A DNA stretch of 64,000 nt from an uncultured Oscillibacter sp. Its GTDB lineage: Bacteria; Bacillota; Clostridia; Oscillospirales; Oscillospiraceae. Below are positions 51,914 through 61,196 of this stretch, in pieces. Position numbers and translations under genes: made by a program. The number at the start of each line of letters is the position of its first letter. Positions within the stretch are counted from its first letter, which is position 1. The notes beneath the pieces are model-generated. The model saw only the letters and a list, made by a program, of their open reading frames with translations. It ran no database searches and had not been told where the DNA came from. The stretch is from assembly GCA_910588175.1 (NCBI GenBank), contig CAJUQQ010000003.1:1-64000 (forward strand), given 5' to 3'.

Positions 51914-54316
51914 TCACTGCCGCAGGACGGCTTCCGTCTTTTCCCGGGTCATGGGCGTAAACAGGGGCTCCGCCGTCTCCTCCCGGACCGCTTCCGGCTG
52001 GGGAACCAGCGCCGCGGCAAAAACCTGATCGATGGTCTCCACCGGGATGAATTTCAGCGCCGCTCGGACCGTTTGGTCGATCTCCTCCAGGTCCCGGACG
52101 TTGTCCTTGGGAATCAGCACCGTGCCGATGCCGCTGCGCAGGGCGGCCATCGTCTTTTCCTTCAGTCCGCCGATGGCCAGCACCCGGCCCCGAATGGTCA
52201 CTTCTCCCGTCATGGCGAGACCCGCCTGAATCTTCCGGTCCGTCAGGGCGGAAAGCATGGCCGTGGTAACGGCAATGCCGGCCGAGGGACCGTCCTTGGG
52301 CACCGCCCCTTCGGGGAAGTGAACGTGAATATCCTTGTTCTTGTAGAATTCCGCCTCTACTCCCAGGACCTCCGCCCGGCTGCGGATACAGCTAAGCGCC
52401 GCCTGAGCGGACTCCTTCATCACGTCGCCCAGGTTTCCGGTAAGCTCCAGCTTTCCGGTGCCTTCGCAGACGACGGCCTCGACCTCCAGAATCTCGCCGC
52501 CGGTCTCCGTCCAGGCCAGTCCGTTGACCACGCCAACCTCCTCCCGCTCCGTGTGGAGGGCGGGGGGATAGGGCTGGCAGTCCAGAAATTTCGGGAGGTC
52601 CTCCTCCGTCACCTGGACCCGCTTTACCTCGCCGGAGACCAGCTTCATGTCTGTTTTCCGGCACAGGGCCGCGATCCGGCGCTCCAGCAGGCGGACGCCG
52701 GACTCCCGGGTGTAATCCCGGATAATGGCCCGGAACACGTCGTCAGAGACCTTGAGGGTGGATTTTTTCAATCCATGCTCCGACAGCTGCTTGGGCAGCA
52801 GATGGCGGCGGGCGATTTCCACCTTCTCCTCGTCGGTATAGCTGGTGAGGCGGATAACCTCCATCCGGTCCAGCAAGGGCTGGGGAATGGTATCCGTGGT
52901 ATTGGCCGTGGTGACAAACATCACCCGGCTCAAATCCACGGGAATTTCCATGTAGTGATCTCGGAAGGCGTGGTTCTGCTCGCTGTCCAAAACCTCCAGA
53001 AGGGCGGAGGCCGGGTCTCCCCGGTAGTCGCTCCCCAGCTTGTCGATCTCGTCCAGCAACAGCAGCGGATTCATGGATCCGCCCCGGATGATGGCGTCGA
53101 TCACCCGGCCAGGCATGGAACCGATGTAGGTTCTCCGATGTCCCCGGATATCCGCCTCGTCCCGGACGCCACCCAGGGAGAGACGGGCCAGCTTCCGGTT
53201 CAGCGCCTTGGCGACGCTGATGGCGATGGAGGTCTTCCCCACTCCCGGCGGGCCTACCAGGCAAAGAATCTGCCCCTTGCCCTTCGGGTTCATCTGCCGG
53301 ACGGCGATGGTCTCCAGAATCCGCTCCTTCACCTTCTCCAGGCCGAAGTGCTCCTTTTCCAGCACCTTCCGGGCGGCATCCACACTGACCCGTTCCCGGG
53401 TTTCCGTGTTCCAGGGCATCTCCAGGCACACGTCCAGATAGTTGCGGATTACCGAGGCTTCGGCACTGCCATAAGGCTGGCGGGAGAGCTTTCCCGCCTC
53501 TTTCATCAGGTGCTTTTCCGCCTCCTCTTCCAGGTGCAGCTCCAGAATCCTCCGGCAGTAATCCTCAACCTCGTCCTCGTCGTCATCCTCCCCAAGCTCG
53601 TTTTGCAGTACCCGAATCTGGGTGCGGAGAATCTGGTCCCGCTGCGTGCGGATCAGCTGGTCCCGGATCTTGCCCTCCATCTCGTGCTCAAAGCCCAGCA
53701 CACTGCACTCCCGGGCCAGCAGGGCGTTCAGCTTCCGCAGACGGACGAAGGGGGCCAGCTCCTCCAAAATCTCCTGCTTATCCGTGTGACGCAGGGAAAT
53801 ATTCTGGGCAATAAAATCCGCCAGCCCCCCCACGTCCCGGCTGTCCATCACGGCGGCGGCAATCTCTTCCGGGACGCTGCCGGAGAGCTGGGCATATTCG
53901 CTGAACAGGCTCCATGTCTGACGGAGCAAAGCCTCCGCCCGGGGGCTTCGGGCCTCGGAGGGCGCTTCCTCCGGCAGCTCCTCCACATTGGCTTGGAGAT
54001 AGGGCGAGGCCTGCCACAGCCGACGGAGCCGGGCCCTACGCTGCCCCTCCACCATGACCCGGGCGGAGCCGGAGGACAGGCGGAGGATTTGCCGGATATG
54101 AGAGACCGTACCAATCTGATACAGGTCCTTTTCCTCCGGCTGCTCCACGCCGATCTCCCGCTGGGTCACCAGAAAGATGTCCTGCTCCCCCTCCATGGCC
54201 CGCTCCAGGGCGGCAATAGAGATGGGACGCTCCACCTCAAAAGTCAGATTCATGTGGGGAAACACCGTCAGGCCCCGGAGGGCCAGAACGGGCATATTCA
54301 TCGTAGTCGGTTCCAT
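51914..54316 (-). CDS. lon: Endopeptidase La (Lon protease)
   Basis: An 800-residue ATP-dependent protease. It has an N-terminal LAN domain, a coiled-coil linker, an AAA+ core with Walker A GPPGVGKTSIA near 355 and Walker B LLLDEIDKLG, and a C-terminal protease domain with the catalytic Ser in PKDGPSAGIA and the catalytic Lys in GGLKEKTMAALR. It degrades damaged and regulatory proteins. It precedes ysxC and follows clpX after about 135 bp. Confidence 0.97.
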   Translation of the reverse strand: MEPTTMNMPVLALRGLTVFPHMNLTFEVERPISIAALERAMEGEQDIFLVTQREIGVEQPEEKDLYQIGTVSHIRQILRLSSGSARVMVEGQRRARLRRLWQASPYLQANVEELPEEAPSEARSPRAEALLRQTWSLFSEYAQLSGSVPEEIAAAVMDSRDVGGLADFIAQNISLRHTDKQEILEELAPFVRLRKLNALLARECSVLGFEHEMEGKIRDQLIRTQRDQILRTQIRVLQNELGEDDDEDEVEDYCRRILELHLEEEAEKHLMKEAGKLSRQPYGSAEASVIRNYLDVCLEMPWNTETRERVSVDAARKVLEKEHFGLEKVKERILETIAVRQMNPKGKGQILCLVGPPGVGKTSIAISVAKALNRKLARLSLGGVRDEADIRGHRRTYIGSMPGRVIDAIIRGGSMNPLLLLDEIDKLGSDYRGDPASALLEVLDSEQNHAFRDHYMEIPVDLSRVMFVTTANTTDTIPQPLLDRMEVIRLTSYTDEEKVEIARRHLLPKQLSEHGLKKSTLKVSDDVFRAIIRDYTRESGVRLLERRIAALCRKTDMKLVSGEVKRVQVTEEDLPKFLDCQPYPPALHTEREEVGVVNGLAWTETGGEILEVEAVVCEGTGKLELTGNLGDVMKESAQAALSCIRSRAEVLGVEAEFYKNKDIHVHFPEGAVPKDGPSAGIAVTTAMLSALTDRKIQAGLAMTGEVTIRGRVLAIGGLKEKTMAALRSGIGTVLIPKDNVRDLEEIDQTVRAALKFIPVETIDQVFAAALVPQPEAVREETAEPLFTPMTREKTEAVLRQ

Positions 54317-54452
54317 AGCGCGTCACGCTCCTTTCCATGGGCTGGGAAATAGTGGTAAGGAATGGAATTCAGCCCCACAACCCGAGAGGAAGGGACGTTT
54401 GGTCCCTTCCTCTCATCATGCCATCCGGCCCAGGACCGGATTTCTTTAAACA

Positions 54453-55757
54453 TCAAGACGCGGACTTGGGCGGGCGGGCTTTCCCGCTTTTGCTGGGGTT
54501 CAGCTTCACGGAGTAGTTCACCTTTTCCGGGTCGCGGGTCAAAATGGGCTGCCCCGTTCCATCCACACAGTCCTTGGTGATGACCGCCTTGATAATGGTG
54601 GGGTCCGAGGGAATGTCATACATGATCTGCGTCAGCATCCCCTCCATTACGGCCCGGAGACCCCGGGCGCCGATGTTTCGCTCAATGGCCTTGCCGGCAA
54701 TGGCGTCCAGCGCCTCCAGCTCAAACTCCAGCTCCACCTCGTCATAGCCCAGCAGCTTTTTATACTGCTTCACCAGGGCGTTTTTAGGCTCCTGAAGGAT
54801 GCGGACCAGGTCCTCCCGGCGGAGGCCGTTCAGCGGCGCGATCACCGGCAGACGGCCCACCAGCTCGGGAATGATGCCGTATTTCAGGATGTCGTGGGGC
54901 TGGACCTCGTGGAGGATCTTGCTCAGATCCTTTTCCTTCTTTCCCTGGACATTGGCGCCGAAACCGATGCTCTTTTGGTCCAGGCGTTTTTCAATGATCT
55001 TCTCCAGCCCGTCGAAAGCGCCGCCGCAGATGAACAAAATGTTCTTCGTGTTCATCTGGATGAACTCCTGATGGGGATGCTTCCGTCCTCCCTGAGGCGG
55101 CACGTTGGCCACGGTTCCCTCCACGATTTTCAGCAACGCCTGCTGCACGCCCTCGCCGGAGACATCCCGTGTGATGGAGGTGTTTTCGCTTTTCCGGGCG
55201 ATCTTGTCGATCTCGTCTACATAAATGATGCCGTGCTCAGCCCGCTCCACGTCGAAGTCCGCCGCCTGGAGCAGACGCAGGAGAATGTTCTCCACGTCGT
55301 CGCCTACATAGCCCGCCTCGGTGAGGGTCGTGGCGTCCGCGATGGCAAAGGGCACCTTTAAAATCTTGGCCAAGGTCTGGGCGAACAGGGTCTTGCCGGA
55401 GCCGGTAGGTCCCAGCATCAGGATGTTGCTCTTCTGGAGCTCCACGTCCTCGTCGCCGCCGAAAAAGATACGCTTATAGTGGTTGTACACCGCCACGGCC
55501 AGGGAGATCTTCGCCTCGTCCTGACCGATGACATATTGGTCCAGCACATCCCGGATTTCCCGGGGCGTAGGCAGCTGGTCCGGCAGGTCCTCCATCGCCG
55601 GAGCGTCCGGTTCAAAGCCGTCGTTCAGGATGCTCATGCACAGATGGACGCACTCGTCGCAGATGCGCACGCCGGGCCCCTGTATCATGCGGTGAATCTG
55701 CTGCTCGTGCTTGCCGCAGAAGGAACACCGCAGAGTTTTCTTGCCGTCGTCGTTCAT
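54453..55757 (-). CDS. clpX: ATP-dependent protease ATP-binding subunit ClpX
   Basis: A 434-residue AAA+ unfoldase. The N-terminal zinc-binding domain has CSFCGKH and CDECVHLC (four Cys). Walker A is GPTGSGKTLFAQ, Walker B is IIYVDEIDKIA, and pore and ClpP-contact regions are present, with LVGRLPVIAPLNGL as sensor region. It feeds substrates to ClpP, whose gene lies 40 nt upstream on the same strand. Confidence 0.98.
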   Translation of the reverse strand: MNDDGKKTLRCSFCGKHEQQIHRMIQGPGVRICDECVHLCMSILNDGFEPDAPAMEDLPDQLPTPREIRDVLDQYVIGQDEAKISLAVAVYNHYKRIFFGGDEDVELQKSNILMLGPTGSGKTLFAQTLAKILKVPFAIADATTLTEAGYVGDDVENILLRLLQAADFDVERAEHGIIYVDEIDKIARKSENTSITRDVSGEGVQQALLKIVEGTVANVPPQGGRKHPHQEFIQMNTKNILFICGGAFDGLEKIIEKRLDQKSIGFGANVQGKKEKDLSKILHEVQPHDILKYGIIPELVGRLPVIAPLNGLRREDLVRILQEPKNALVKQYKKLLGYDEVELEFELEALDAIAGKAIERNIGARGLRAVMEGMLTQIMYDIPSDPTIIKAVITKDCVDGTGQPILTRDPEKVNYSVKLNPSKSGKARPPKSAS

Positions 55758-55797
55758 GGTTTCTACCTCAGTTCTCTATAAGAGGATGGGCCCTTCT

Positions 55798-56394
55798 TTA
55801 CGCCTTGTCCTCTTCCTTATTGACCAGAATCTTGTCGATCAGGCCGAACTCCTTGGCCTCCTCGGCGCTCATGAAATTATCCCGCTCGCAAGCGTCCGTG
55901 ACCTCCTCAATCGACCGACCGGTGTTCCCCGCCAAAATGCGGTTCATCCGCTTCTTGATGGTTTCCAGGCGCTTGAGATGGATGGCCATATCGGTAATCT
56001 GGCCCTGGGTGCCGGCGGAGGGCTGGTGAATCATGATTTCCGCGTTGGGCAGAGCGATGCGCTTGCCCTTGGCGCCGGCGGAGAGCAGGAAAGCGCCCAT
56101 GCTGGCCGCCATACCCACGCAGATAGTGGACACGTCGCATTTGACATACTGCATGGTGTCGTAGATGGCCATTCCGTCGGTGACGGAACCGCCGGGGCTG
56201 TTGATATACAGCTGAATGTCCTTGTCGGGGTCCTGGGCCTCCAGATATAGAAGCTGGGCCACGATCAGGCTGGCTGTGGTGGCGTTGACCTCCTCCCCCA
56301 GAAAGACGATCCGGTCGTTCAGCAACCGGGAGAAAATATCATAGGACCGTTCGCCCCGGTTGGTCTGCTCTACTACGTAGGGAACTAAACTCAA
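55798..56394 (-). CDS. clpP: ATP-dependent Clp protease proteolytic subunit ClpP
   Basis: A 198-residue serine protease forming a 14-mer. The catalytic Ser is in GMAASMGAFLLSAG, His in MIHQPSAGTQGQ, Asp in CERDNFMSAEEA. The likely start is TTG at 56394 (LSLVPYVVEQTNRGERSYD), because GGAGG lies 8 nt upstream and family N-termini begin M-S-L-V-P; the longer frame to 56487 lacks a site. A weak start may limit expression. Confidence 0.96.
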   Translation of the reverse strand: MSLVPYVVEQTNRGERSYDIFSRLLNDRIVFLGEEVNATTASLIVAQLLYLEAQDPDKDIQLYINSPGGSVTDGMAIYDTMQYVKCDVSTICVGMAASMGAFLLSAGAKGKRIALPNAEIMIHQPSAGTQGQITDMAIHLKRLETIKKRMNRILAGNTGRSIEEVTDACERDNFMSAEEAKEFGLIDKILVNKEEDKA

Positions 56395-56455
56395 TTTGAA
56401 AACCTCCAGTCTTTTGTGGACGCCCTTCCCGCCGGACAAAACCCTTCCGGCGGTT

Positions 56456-56607
56456 AGGCCCTGTTTGAAAACGATCAAAACGCCCAAACAGCGGCTCTCG
56501 TTCCGCCGCTCCGCGTAAACATTCCCTGCCGGGCGGCAGCCCGGGAAAATTTGCTATGGCAAAAAACGCTCGCCGTTGGGTACTCCGTCAATTTTCAAAC
56601 AAGGCCT
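56456..56607. repeat. Second MITE-like inverted-repeat element
   Basis: AGGCCCTGTTTGAAAA (56456-56471) recurs inverted at 56592-56607 with one mismatch in 16. The interior is GC-rich with several hairpins (GCGGC/GCCGC; GCCGGGCGGCAGCCCGG) and shares a GCAAATTTTC-CCGGGC-like motif with the element at 23171-23335. There is no coding frame. Confidence 0.55.
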
Positions 56608-56620
56608 AGGCCCATATAAC

Positions 56621-56657
56621 CATTTTCACATGATACCACAGGCATCATGTGAAAATG
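56621..56657. repeat. Perfect 14-bp palindrome after tig
   Basis: CATTTTCACATGAT (56621-56634) and ATCATGTGAAAATG (56644-56657) are inverted around 9 nt, right after the trigger factor gene on the minus strand. No T-run follows, so it may be a 3' stabilising hairpin or a protein-binding site. Confidence 0.6.
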
Positions 56658-56692
56658 TGTCGAATCTGTGAACCCGCAAGTAAAGATTCGTC

Positions 56693-58150
56693 TTATTCGG
56701 CGTCCTTCGGCTCCTCGGTCTTTTTCTTGCGGGGCTTCCGGGCGGGCTTTTTCTCCTCGGCGGGAGCTTCCTCCCCCTCAGCGGGGGCCTCGGTCTTCTT
56801 CTTGCGGGGCTTCCGGGCGGGCTTCTTCTCCCCGGCGGATTCCTCCGCAGGCGCTTCCGCGGGCTTCTCCTCCGGCTTGGTGGCGGTGGCGCTCTCCACC
56901 ACCACGTCAATGGCCCGGCGGCTGCAAATCTGATCCTTCACCTGGTCGGCCTGGATGTACTTTTTCACCATCTCCAGGTCCATGCCGAACTGCTCCGCCA
57001 GCTTCTTGTACTCCGCTTCCACGTCCTCGTCGCCGGCCTCAATGTTTTCGGCCTTGATAATGGCCATAACGGCCAGATCCATTTTTACCTGACGCAGGGC
57101 GGGCTCTTTAGCGTCCTCCAGCAGCTTGGACTCCTGGATGCCGGTCATCTGGAGATACTGGTCATAGGGAATTCCCTGCTGGGCGATCTGGGTGCGGAAG
57201 TTCTCCACGAACTGCCGGGCCTGACCCTCCACCATGGCGTCGGGGATATCGGCGGTGATGCCCTGGGCCACCTGCTCCATCAGCGCGTCCTCAAAGCCGC
57301 GCTGGACATCCTTTTCCCGGTCCTCTCGGATCTGCTTCTCCAAATCCGCCTTCAGCTCGTCCAGGGTGTCGAACTCGCTGACATCCTTGGCGAACTCGTC
57401 GTCCAGGGCGGGGACCTCCTTCTCCTTCACCTCCTGGCACTTGACCTTGAAGACCACAGCCTTTCCGGCAAGCTCCGCGTGGTAATCCTCGGGGAAGGTG
57501 ATATCAATGTCCTTCTCGTCTCCGGCTTTCATGCCGGCGACCTGCTCTTCAAAGCCGGGGACAAAGCTGTGAGACCCCAGCTCCAGACTGTGATTGGTCC
57601 CCTTGCCTCCGTCAAAGGGCTTGCCATCCAGGAAGCCCTCGAAATCAATGACGGCGGTGTCGCCCTCCTTGGCCTCCCGCTCCACGGACACCAGACGGGT
57701 GTTCCGGTCGGTGAGGCTCTGGAGGCGGCGGTCCACATCCTCGGCGGTGACCTGAACCTCCTCCTTGGGAGCGGACAGGCCCTTATACTGGCCCAGGGTG
57801 ACCTCGGGATACACGGGCGCGACAGCCTTGAAGGTAAAGCCCTGCCGGGTGCACTCGCCCACCAGCTCCACAGACGGGTAGCCCACTACGTTGAGCTCCT
57901 TCTCCTTCACGGCGGCCTCATAGGCGTCGGGGAAGGCGATATTAATCGCCTCGTCGAAAAACACCTCCGCGCCGTACATGCCCTCAATGATCTTCCGGGG
58001 GGCCTTGCCGGGACGGAAACCGGGGACGTTGATCTTTCCCCGCATCTTCCGGTACGCCTTTTCCATGGCGGCCTCGAATTCCTTGGCCTCCACCTCGATG
58101 GTCAACGCGACCTGGCTCTTTTCGATCTTTTCGCAGCTCTTCACACTCAT
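56693..58150 (-). CDS. tig: Trigger factor with duplicated basic tail
   Basis: A 485-residue ribosome-bound chaperone. The N-terminal ribosome-binding loop is VPGFRPGKAPRKIIE near 42-56. The PPIase FKBP-like middle follows (GDTAVIDFEGFLDGKPFDGG; HSFVPGFEEQVAGMK), then the helical C-terminal domain. After about residue 425 there is an unusual Pro/Glu/Lys tail with a 25-residue repeat containing EKKPARKPRKKKTE twice. Most trigger factors end near 430. The start at 58150 follows GGAGG. Order tig-clpP-clpX-lon is conserved. Confidence 0.95.
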   Translation of the reverse strand: MSVKSCEKIEKSQVALTIEVEAKEFEAAMEKAYRKMRGKINVPGFRPGKAPRKIIEGMYGAEVFFDEAINIAFPDAYEAAVKEKELNVVGYPSVELVGECTRQGFTFKAVAPVYPEVTLGQYKGLSAPKEEVQVTAEDVDRRLQSLTDRNTRLVSVEREAKEGDTAVIDFEGFLDGKPFDGGKGTNHSLELGSHSFVPGFEEQVAGMKAGDEKDIDITFPEDYHAELAGKAVVFKVKCQEVKEKEVPALDDEFAKDVSEFDTLDELKADLEKQIREDREKDVQRGFEDALMEQVAQGITADIPDAMVEGQARQFVENFRTQIAQQGIPYDQYLQMTGIQESKLLEDAKEPALRQVKMDLAVMAIIKAENIEAGDEDVEAEYKKLAEQFGMDLEMVKKYIQADQVKDQICSRRAIDVVVESATATKPEEKPAEAPAEESAGEKKPARKPRKKKTEAPAEGEEAPAEEKKPARKPRKKKTEEPKDAE

Positions 58151-58260
58151 GTTTGTTTTCCTCCGTTCATTCCCGGTCCTTTCGCGCCTCTCCAAAAGAG
58201 CTGACCGGGACAAGATAGTATTCTATCAGAAAAAAATTGAAAATTCCAGTCTTTTTTCCT

Positions 58261-58941
58261 TCAATCACAAATTTTTTTCGGGACAAAACCCAGATAGTCG
58301 GCGGAGATCAGGGAAAACTCCGTTTCTCCCCGCTTTCCCTCCAGCCTCCGGCGGATCGCGTAGCCGTGAAGGTGGCCGTAACAGCACATGGAAACGCGGT
58401 ATTTTTCCAGAGTTCCCAGAATTTCCGGACACTCATAGCCCTGGTACAGAGGCGGGTAGTGGAGGAAGCACAAGATGGGCTTCTCCCCCGCCGCCTGGAG
58501 AGACGCCTCCAGCCGTCCCACCTCCCGGTTGAGAACCTTCACATTGTGGGCGTCCTCCTCTAAAAACCAGCCCCGGGTGCCGCAGACGGCGTAGTCCCCG
58601 TAGAGGACGCAGTTGTTATGGAGGATATCCAGCGTGTGGATGCCCTTCTCGTCAAAGAAGCGGTGGAGCTTGGCGGCGGTGGTCCACCAGTAGTCGTGGT
58701 TTCCCTTCACCAGGTACTTTTTGCAGGGAAACTGATCCAGGAAGCGGAAATCCGCCTCCGCCTCCTCCAGGCTCATGCCCCAGGAGGTGTCCCCCGCCAG
58801 GACCAGCACATCCTCCGCCGTCAGGGCGAAGAGGCTTTCAGCAATGCGGTTTGTATAGTTCTCCCAGGCGGGGCCGAAGACCTCCATGGGCTTGTTGGCC
58901 GTCAGGGAGAGGTGCAGGTCCCCGATGGCGAAGAGGGCCAT
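58261..58941 (-). CDS. Metallophosphoesterase
   Basis: A 226-residue calcineurin-like phosphoesterase. The dinuclear metal site is complete: IGDLHLS, GDTSWGMS, GNHDYWW, HYPPL and YGHLHG. It acts on an unknown phosphodiester or phosphomonoester in the cytoplasm. The N-terminus MALFAIGDLHLSL shows the fold starts immediately, so the start at 58941 is secure. It is co-directional with the zinc-ribbon membrane protein upstream. Confidence 0.92.
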   Translation of the reverse strand: MALFAIGDLHLSLTANKPMEVFGPAWENYTNRIAESLFALTAEDVLVLAGDTSWGMSLEEAEADFRFLDQFPCKKYLVKGNHDYWWTTAAKLHRFFDEKGIHTLDILHNNCVLYGDYAVCGTRGWFLEEDAHNVKVLNREVGRLEASLQAAGEKPILCFLHYPPLYQGYECPEILGTLEKYRVSMCCYGHLHGYAIRRRLEGKRGETEFSLISADYLGFVPKKICD

Positions 58942-58961
58942 GACAGCTCCCCCCTTTCCGT

Positions 58962-59657
58962 TCAGGTTTTCTCGTATTCCAACTCGTCCTCAAAGACCTG
59001 GGCCGCGCCGCAGCGACCGCACCAGCAAATTTGGCCTCTGCCCTGCCAGAGGACGGCCAAGCCTTGGCCGCAGCCGGGGCATCTCAACCAGCGGCGGGTC
59101 AGAATCCACGCGATACCCCAGAGAGCCATTCCCGCCAAGCCCACATAAACACAGATGTCCCGGACGGCCCAGATGGTTTCCATCACAGCCCAGAGCTCAT
59201 CTTCTGTCCGGAAACTGGGCATCATCAGGTGGACAGCCAGGGCGCTCCCCACCACAAAGGCCAATCCGGCAAGGCCCAGCACAGAAATCAGCCGCGCCCG
59301 GCTCCGTTTCAGCCGGAACCGCTGCCGCTGGTCCGGAGGGGTCTCTGCCTCACTCAGGGGGCCGTCGTCAAAGGGCAGGACATGCCCGCAGCGGGAACAA
59401 TACATCTTTCGATAGACCCAGCTGCGGCCCTCTCCCCGTTTTCCACAGTGGGGGCACCGGGACATCCCATGCCAGAGGACAATGCCCAGGAGCTCGATTC
59501 CAAGGCCCAGCATTCCGATTTCAAATGCCGGCAAGCCAAAATCGCCTTCGAGCCACTCCCGGAAAAAGACGCCCGCCCCCAAAAACAGCCACCAGCCCGA
59601 ACGAGAGAGAAACAGCGATATCTGGGCCCATTTTCGTTTCAGCGTTTTGGCCTCCAC
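58962..59657 (-). CDS. Membrane protein with two zinc ribbons
   Basis: A 231-residue protein of no family I recognise. A membrane helix near 20-60 is followed by a C-x2-C...C-x2-C ribbon (RCPHCGKRGEG; MYCSRCGHVL), two more helices (about 125-145 and 165-185) and a second ribbon (RCPGCGQ; CWCGRCGAAQ) at the C-terminus. The two ribbons, each with four Cys, probably bind zinc structurally on the cytoplasmic side. The role is unknown. It lies 16 nt after thrC and ends just before the phosphoesterase gene. Confidence 0.7.
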   Translation of the reverse strand: MEAKTLKRKWAQISLFLSRSGWWLFLGAGVFFREWLEGDFGLPAFEIGMLGLGIELLGIVLWHGMSRCPHCGKRGEGRSWVYRKMYCSRCGHVLPFDDGPLSEAETPPDQRQRFRLKRSRARLISVLGLAGLAFVVGSALAVHLMMPSFRTEDELWAVMETIWAVRDICVYVGLAGMALWGIAWILTRRWLRCPGCGQGLAVLWQGRGQICWCGRCGAAQVFEDELEYEKT

Positions 59658-59673
59658 GCCCCCACCTCTCTTC

Positions 59674-61161
59674 TTATTTCAGGAAGTCCAGCACCACGCC
59701 GTCCATGCCTGGCTTCTCACAGGTGAGGTCGAACCGCCGTTTCTTGCCCTTGAGGGCCGCCAGCCGCTTGGGAATCGCCACGCCGGAAACGGCGTTCAGC
59801 TGCTCCAGCAGCTCCACGCCGTCCCCTTTGGGCTCCTGGCCGACGGCCCGGAGGACGTGGTCACAGAATTTATAGGGAGAGGCGGTGGAGACAAAGACGG
59901 TCAGGGTTTTGTCGCCGGTCTCCGCCCGGTACTGCTCCAGCACTCCCGCCGCCACGGCAGTGTGGGTGTCGATGAGGTAGCCGTGCTCCTGATAATACCG
60001 GGCAATGGTTTCCGTGGTCCCCGCTTCATCACAGAAACCGCCCCAGAATTCCTCCTTGAGGGCCGTCTTGATCGTTTCGGAAACCTCGTACTTTCCGCTG
60101 GTATTCAGGGCCTCCATATAGCCCCGGACCTCTTCGTCGTTCTCCCCGGAGAGGTCAAACAGCAGCCGCTCCAGGTTGCTGGACACCAGGATGTCCATGG
60201 AGGGGCTCATGGTGGTGTGGAAGGGCCGGTTTTTATCGTACACGCCGGTACGGAGGAAATCCGTCAGCACGTCGTTCTTGTTGGAGGCGCAGATCAGCTT
60301 CCCAACCGGCAGACCCATGCGCTTCGCGTAATACGCCGCCAGAATGTCGCCGAAATTCCCGGTGGGAACGCAGAAGTTCACCTTGTCCCCCATCCGGATT
60401 TCCCCGTCCCGGAGCAGGTCGCAGTAGGCGGAGATGTAGTAGACCACCTGAGGCAGGATACGCCCCCAGTTGATGGAGTTGGCGGAGGACAGGAGGTAGC
60501 CCCGCTTTGCCAGGGTCTCCCGAATGCCCCCGTCGGAAAAAATGCGCTTAACTCCCGCCTGGGCGTCGTCAAAGTTGCCCACCACGGCGCAGACGCCCAC
60601 GTTCTCCCCGTCCTGGGTGACCATCTGGGCCTCCTGCACGGCGGAAACGCCGTCCTTGGGATAAAAGACCATAATCTTCGTCTGGGGCACGTCCGCGAAA
60701 CCCTCCATGGCGGCCTTGCCGGTGTCGCCGGAGGTGGCCACCAGAATGCAGACCGTCTTGTCCTCCCCGGTCTTGCGCAGGGCGGCGGAGAGAAGCTGCG
60801 GCAGCATTTGCAGGGCCATATCTTTAAAGGCGGAGGTGGGGCCGTGCCACAGCTCCAGGCAGTGGGTGCCCGTGTCCACTTTCCGCAGGGGCGCGGCGGC
60901 GGGGTGGTCGTACTTGTCGGGGCCGTAGGCGTTATTGGCGAAGGCCAGCAGCTCCTCCTCGCTGTAGTCCGTCAGATAGAGGGCCATGACCTTGGCGGCC
61001 CGCTCCTGATAGGAGGCCCCGGCAAGGCTCTCCAAAAAGGCCCCGTCAATCTGAGGGATGGTCTCCGGGGTCAGCAGGCCGCCGTCCCGGGAGAGGCCCA
61101 GCTTCACCGCCTCGGCACTGCCGGTCCGCAGGGTCCGGTCTCTGGTGCTTAAATACTTCAT
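59674..61161 (-). CDS. thrC: Threonine synthase
   Basis: A 495-residue PLP enzyme converting O-phosphohomoserine to threonine. The PLP lysine is in GPTSAFKDMALQML near 110, and SGDTGKAAMEGF and the phosphate-binding FCVPTGNFGDILA stretch follow. The N-terminal MKYLSTRD...SRDGGLLTPE is typical of the longer fungal-like class II form. No other threonine genes are adjacent. Confidence 0.96.
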   Translation of the reverse strand: MKYLSTRDRTLRTGSAEAVKLGLSRDGGLLTPETIPQIDGAFLESLAGASYQERAAKVMALYLTDYSEEELLAFANNAYGPDKYDHPAAAPLRKVDTGTHCLELWHGPTSAFKDMALQMLPQLLSAALRKTGEDKTVCILVATSGDTGKAAMEGFADVPQTKIMVFYPKDGVSAVQEAQMVTQDGENVGVCAVVGNFDDAQAGVKRIFSDGGIRETLAKRGYLLSSANSINWGRILPQVVYYISAYCDLLRDGEIRMGDKVNFCVPTGNFGDILAAYYAKRMGLPVGKLICASNKNDVLTDFLRTGVYDKNRPFHTTMSPSMDILVSSNLERLLFDLSGENDEEVRGYMEALNTSGKYEVSETIKTALKEEFWGGFCDEAGTTETIARYYQEHGYLIDTHTAVAAGVLEQYRAETGDKTLTVFVSTASPYKFCDHVLRAVGQEPKGDGVELLEQLNAVSGVAIPKRLAALKGKKRRFDLTCEKPGMDGVVLDFLK

Positions 61162-61196
61162 GTCTTGTATCTCACCTTTCCGATGTAGTTTTCGAT

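Larger units (their letters stand above)
56395..56692. other. tig-clpP spacer with inverted-repeat element and hairpin
   Basis: This 298-bp gap is filled by a 152-bp inverted-repeat-bounded element (56456-56607) and a separate perfect 14-bp palindrome (56621-56657). I see no gene. Confidence 0.6.

Noticed and set aside
51776..54352. 858-residue open frame opposite ysxC and lon
   Set aside because: Antisense to lon, with no recognisable domain. Lon itself has all catalytic motifs.
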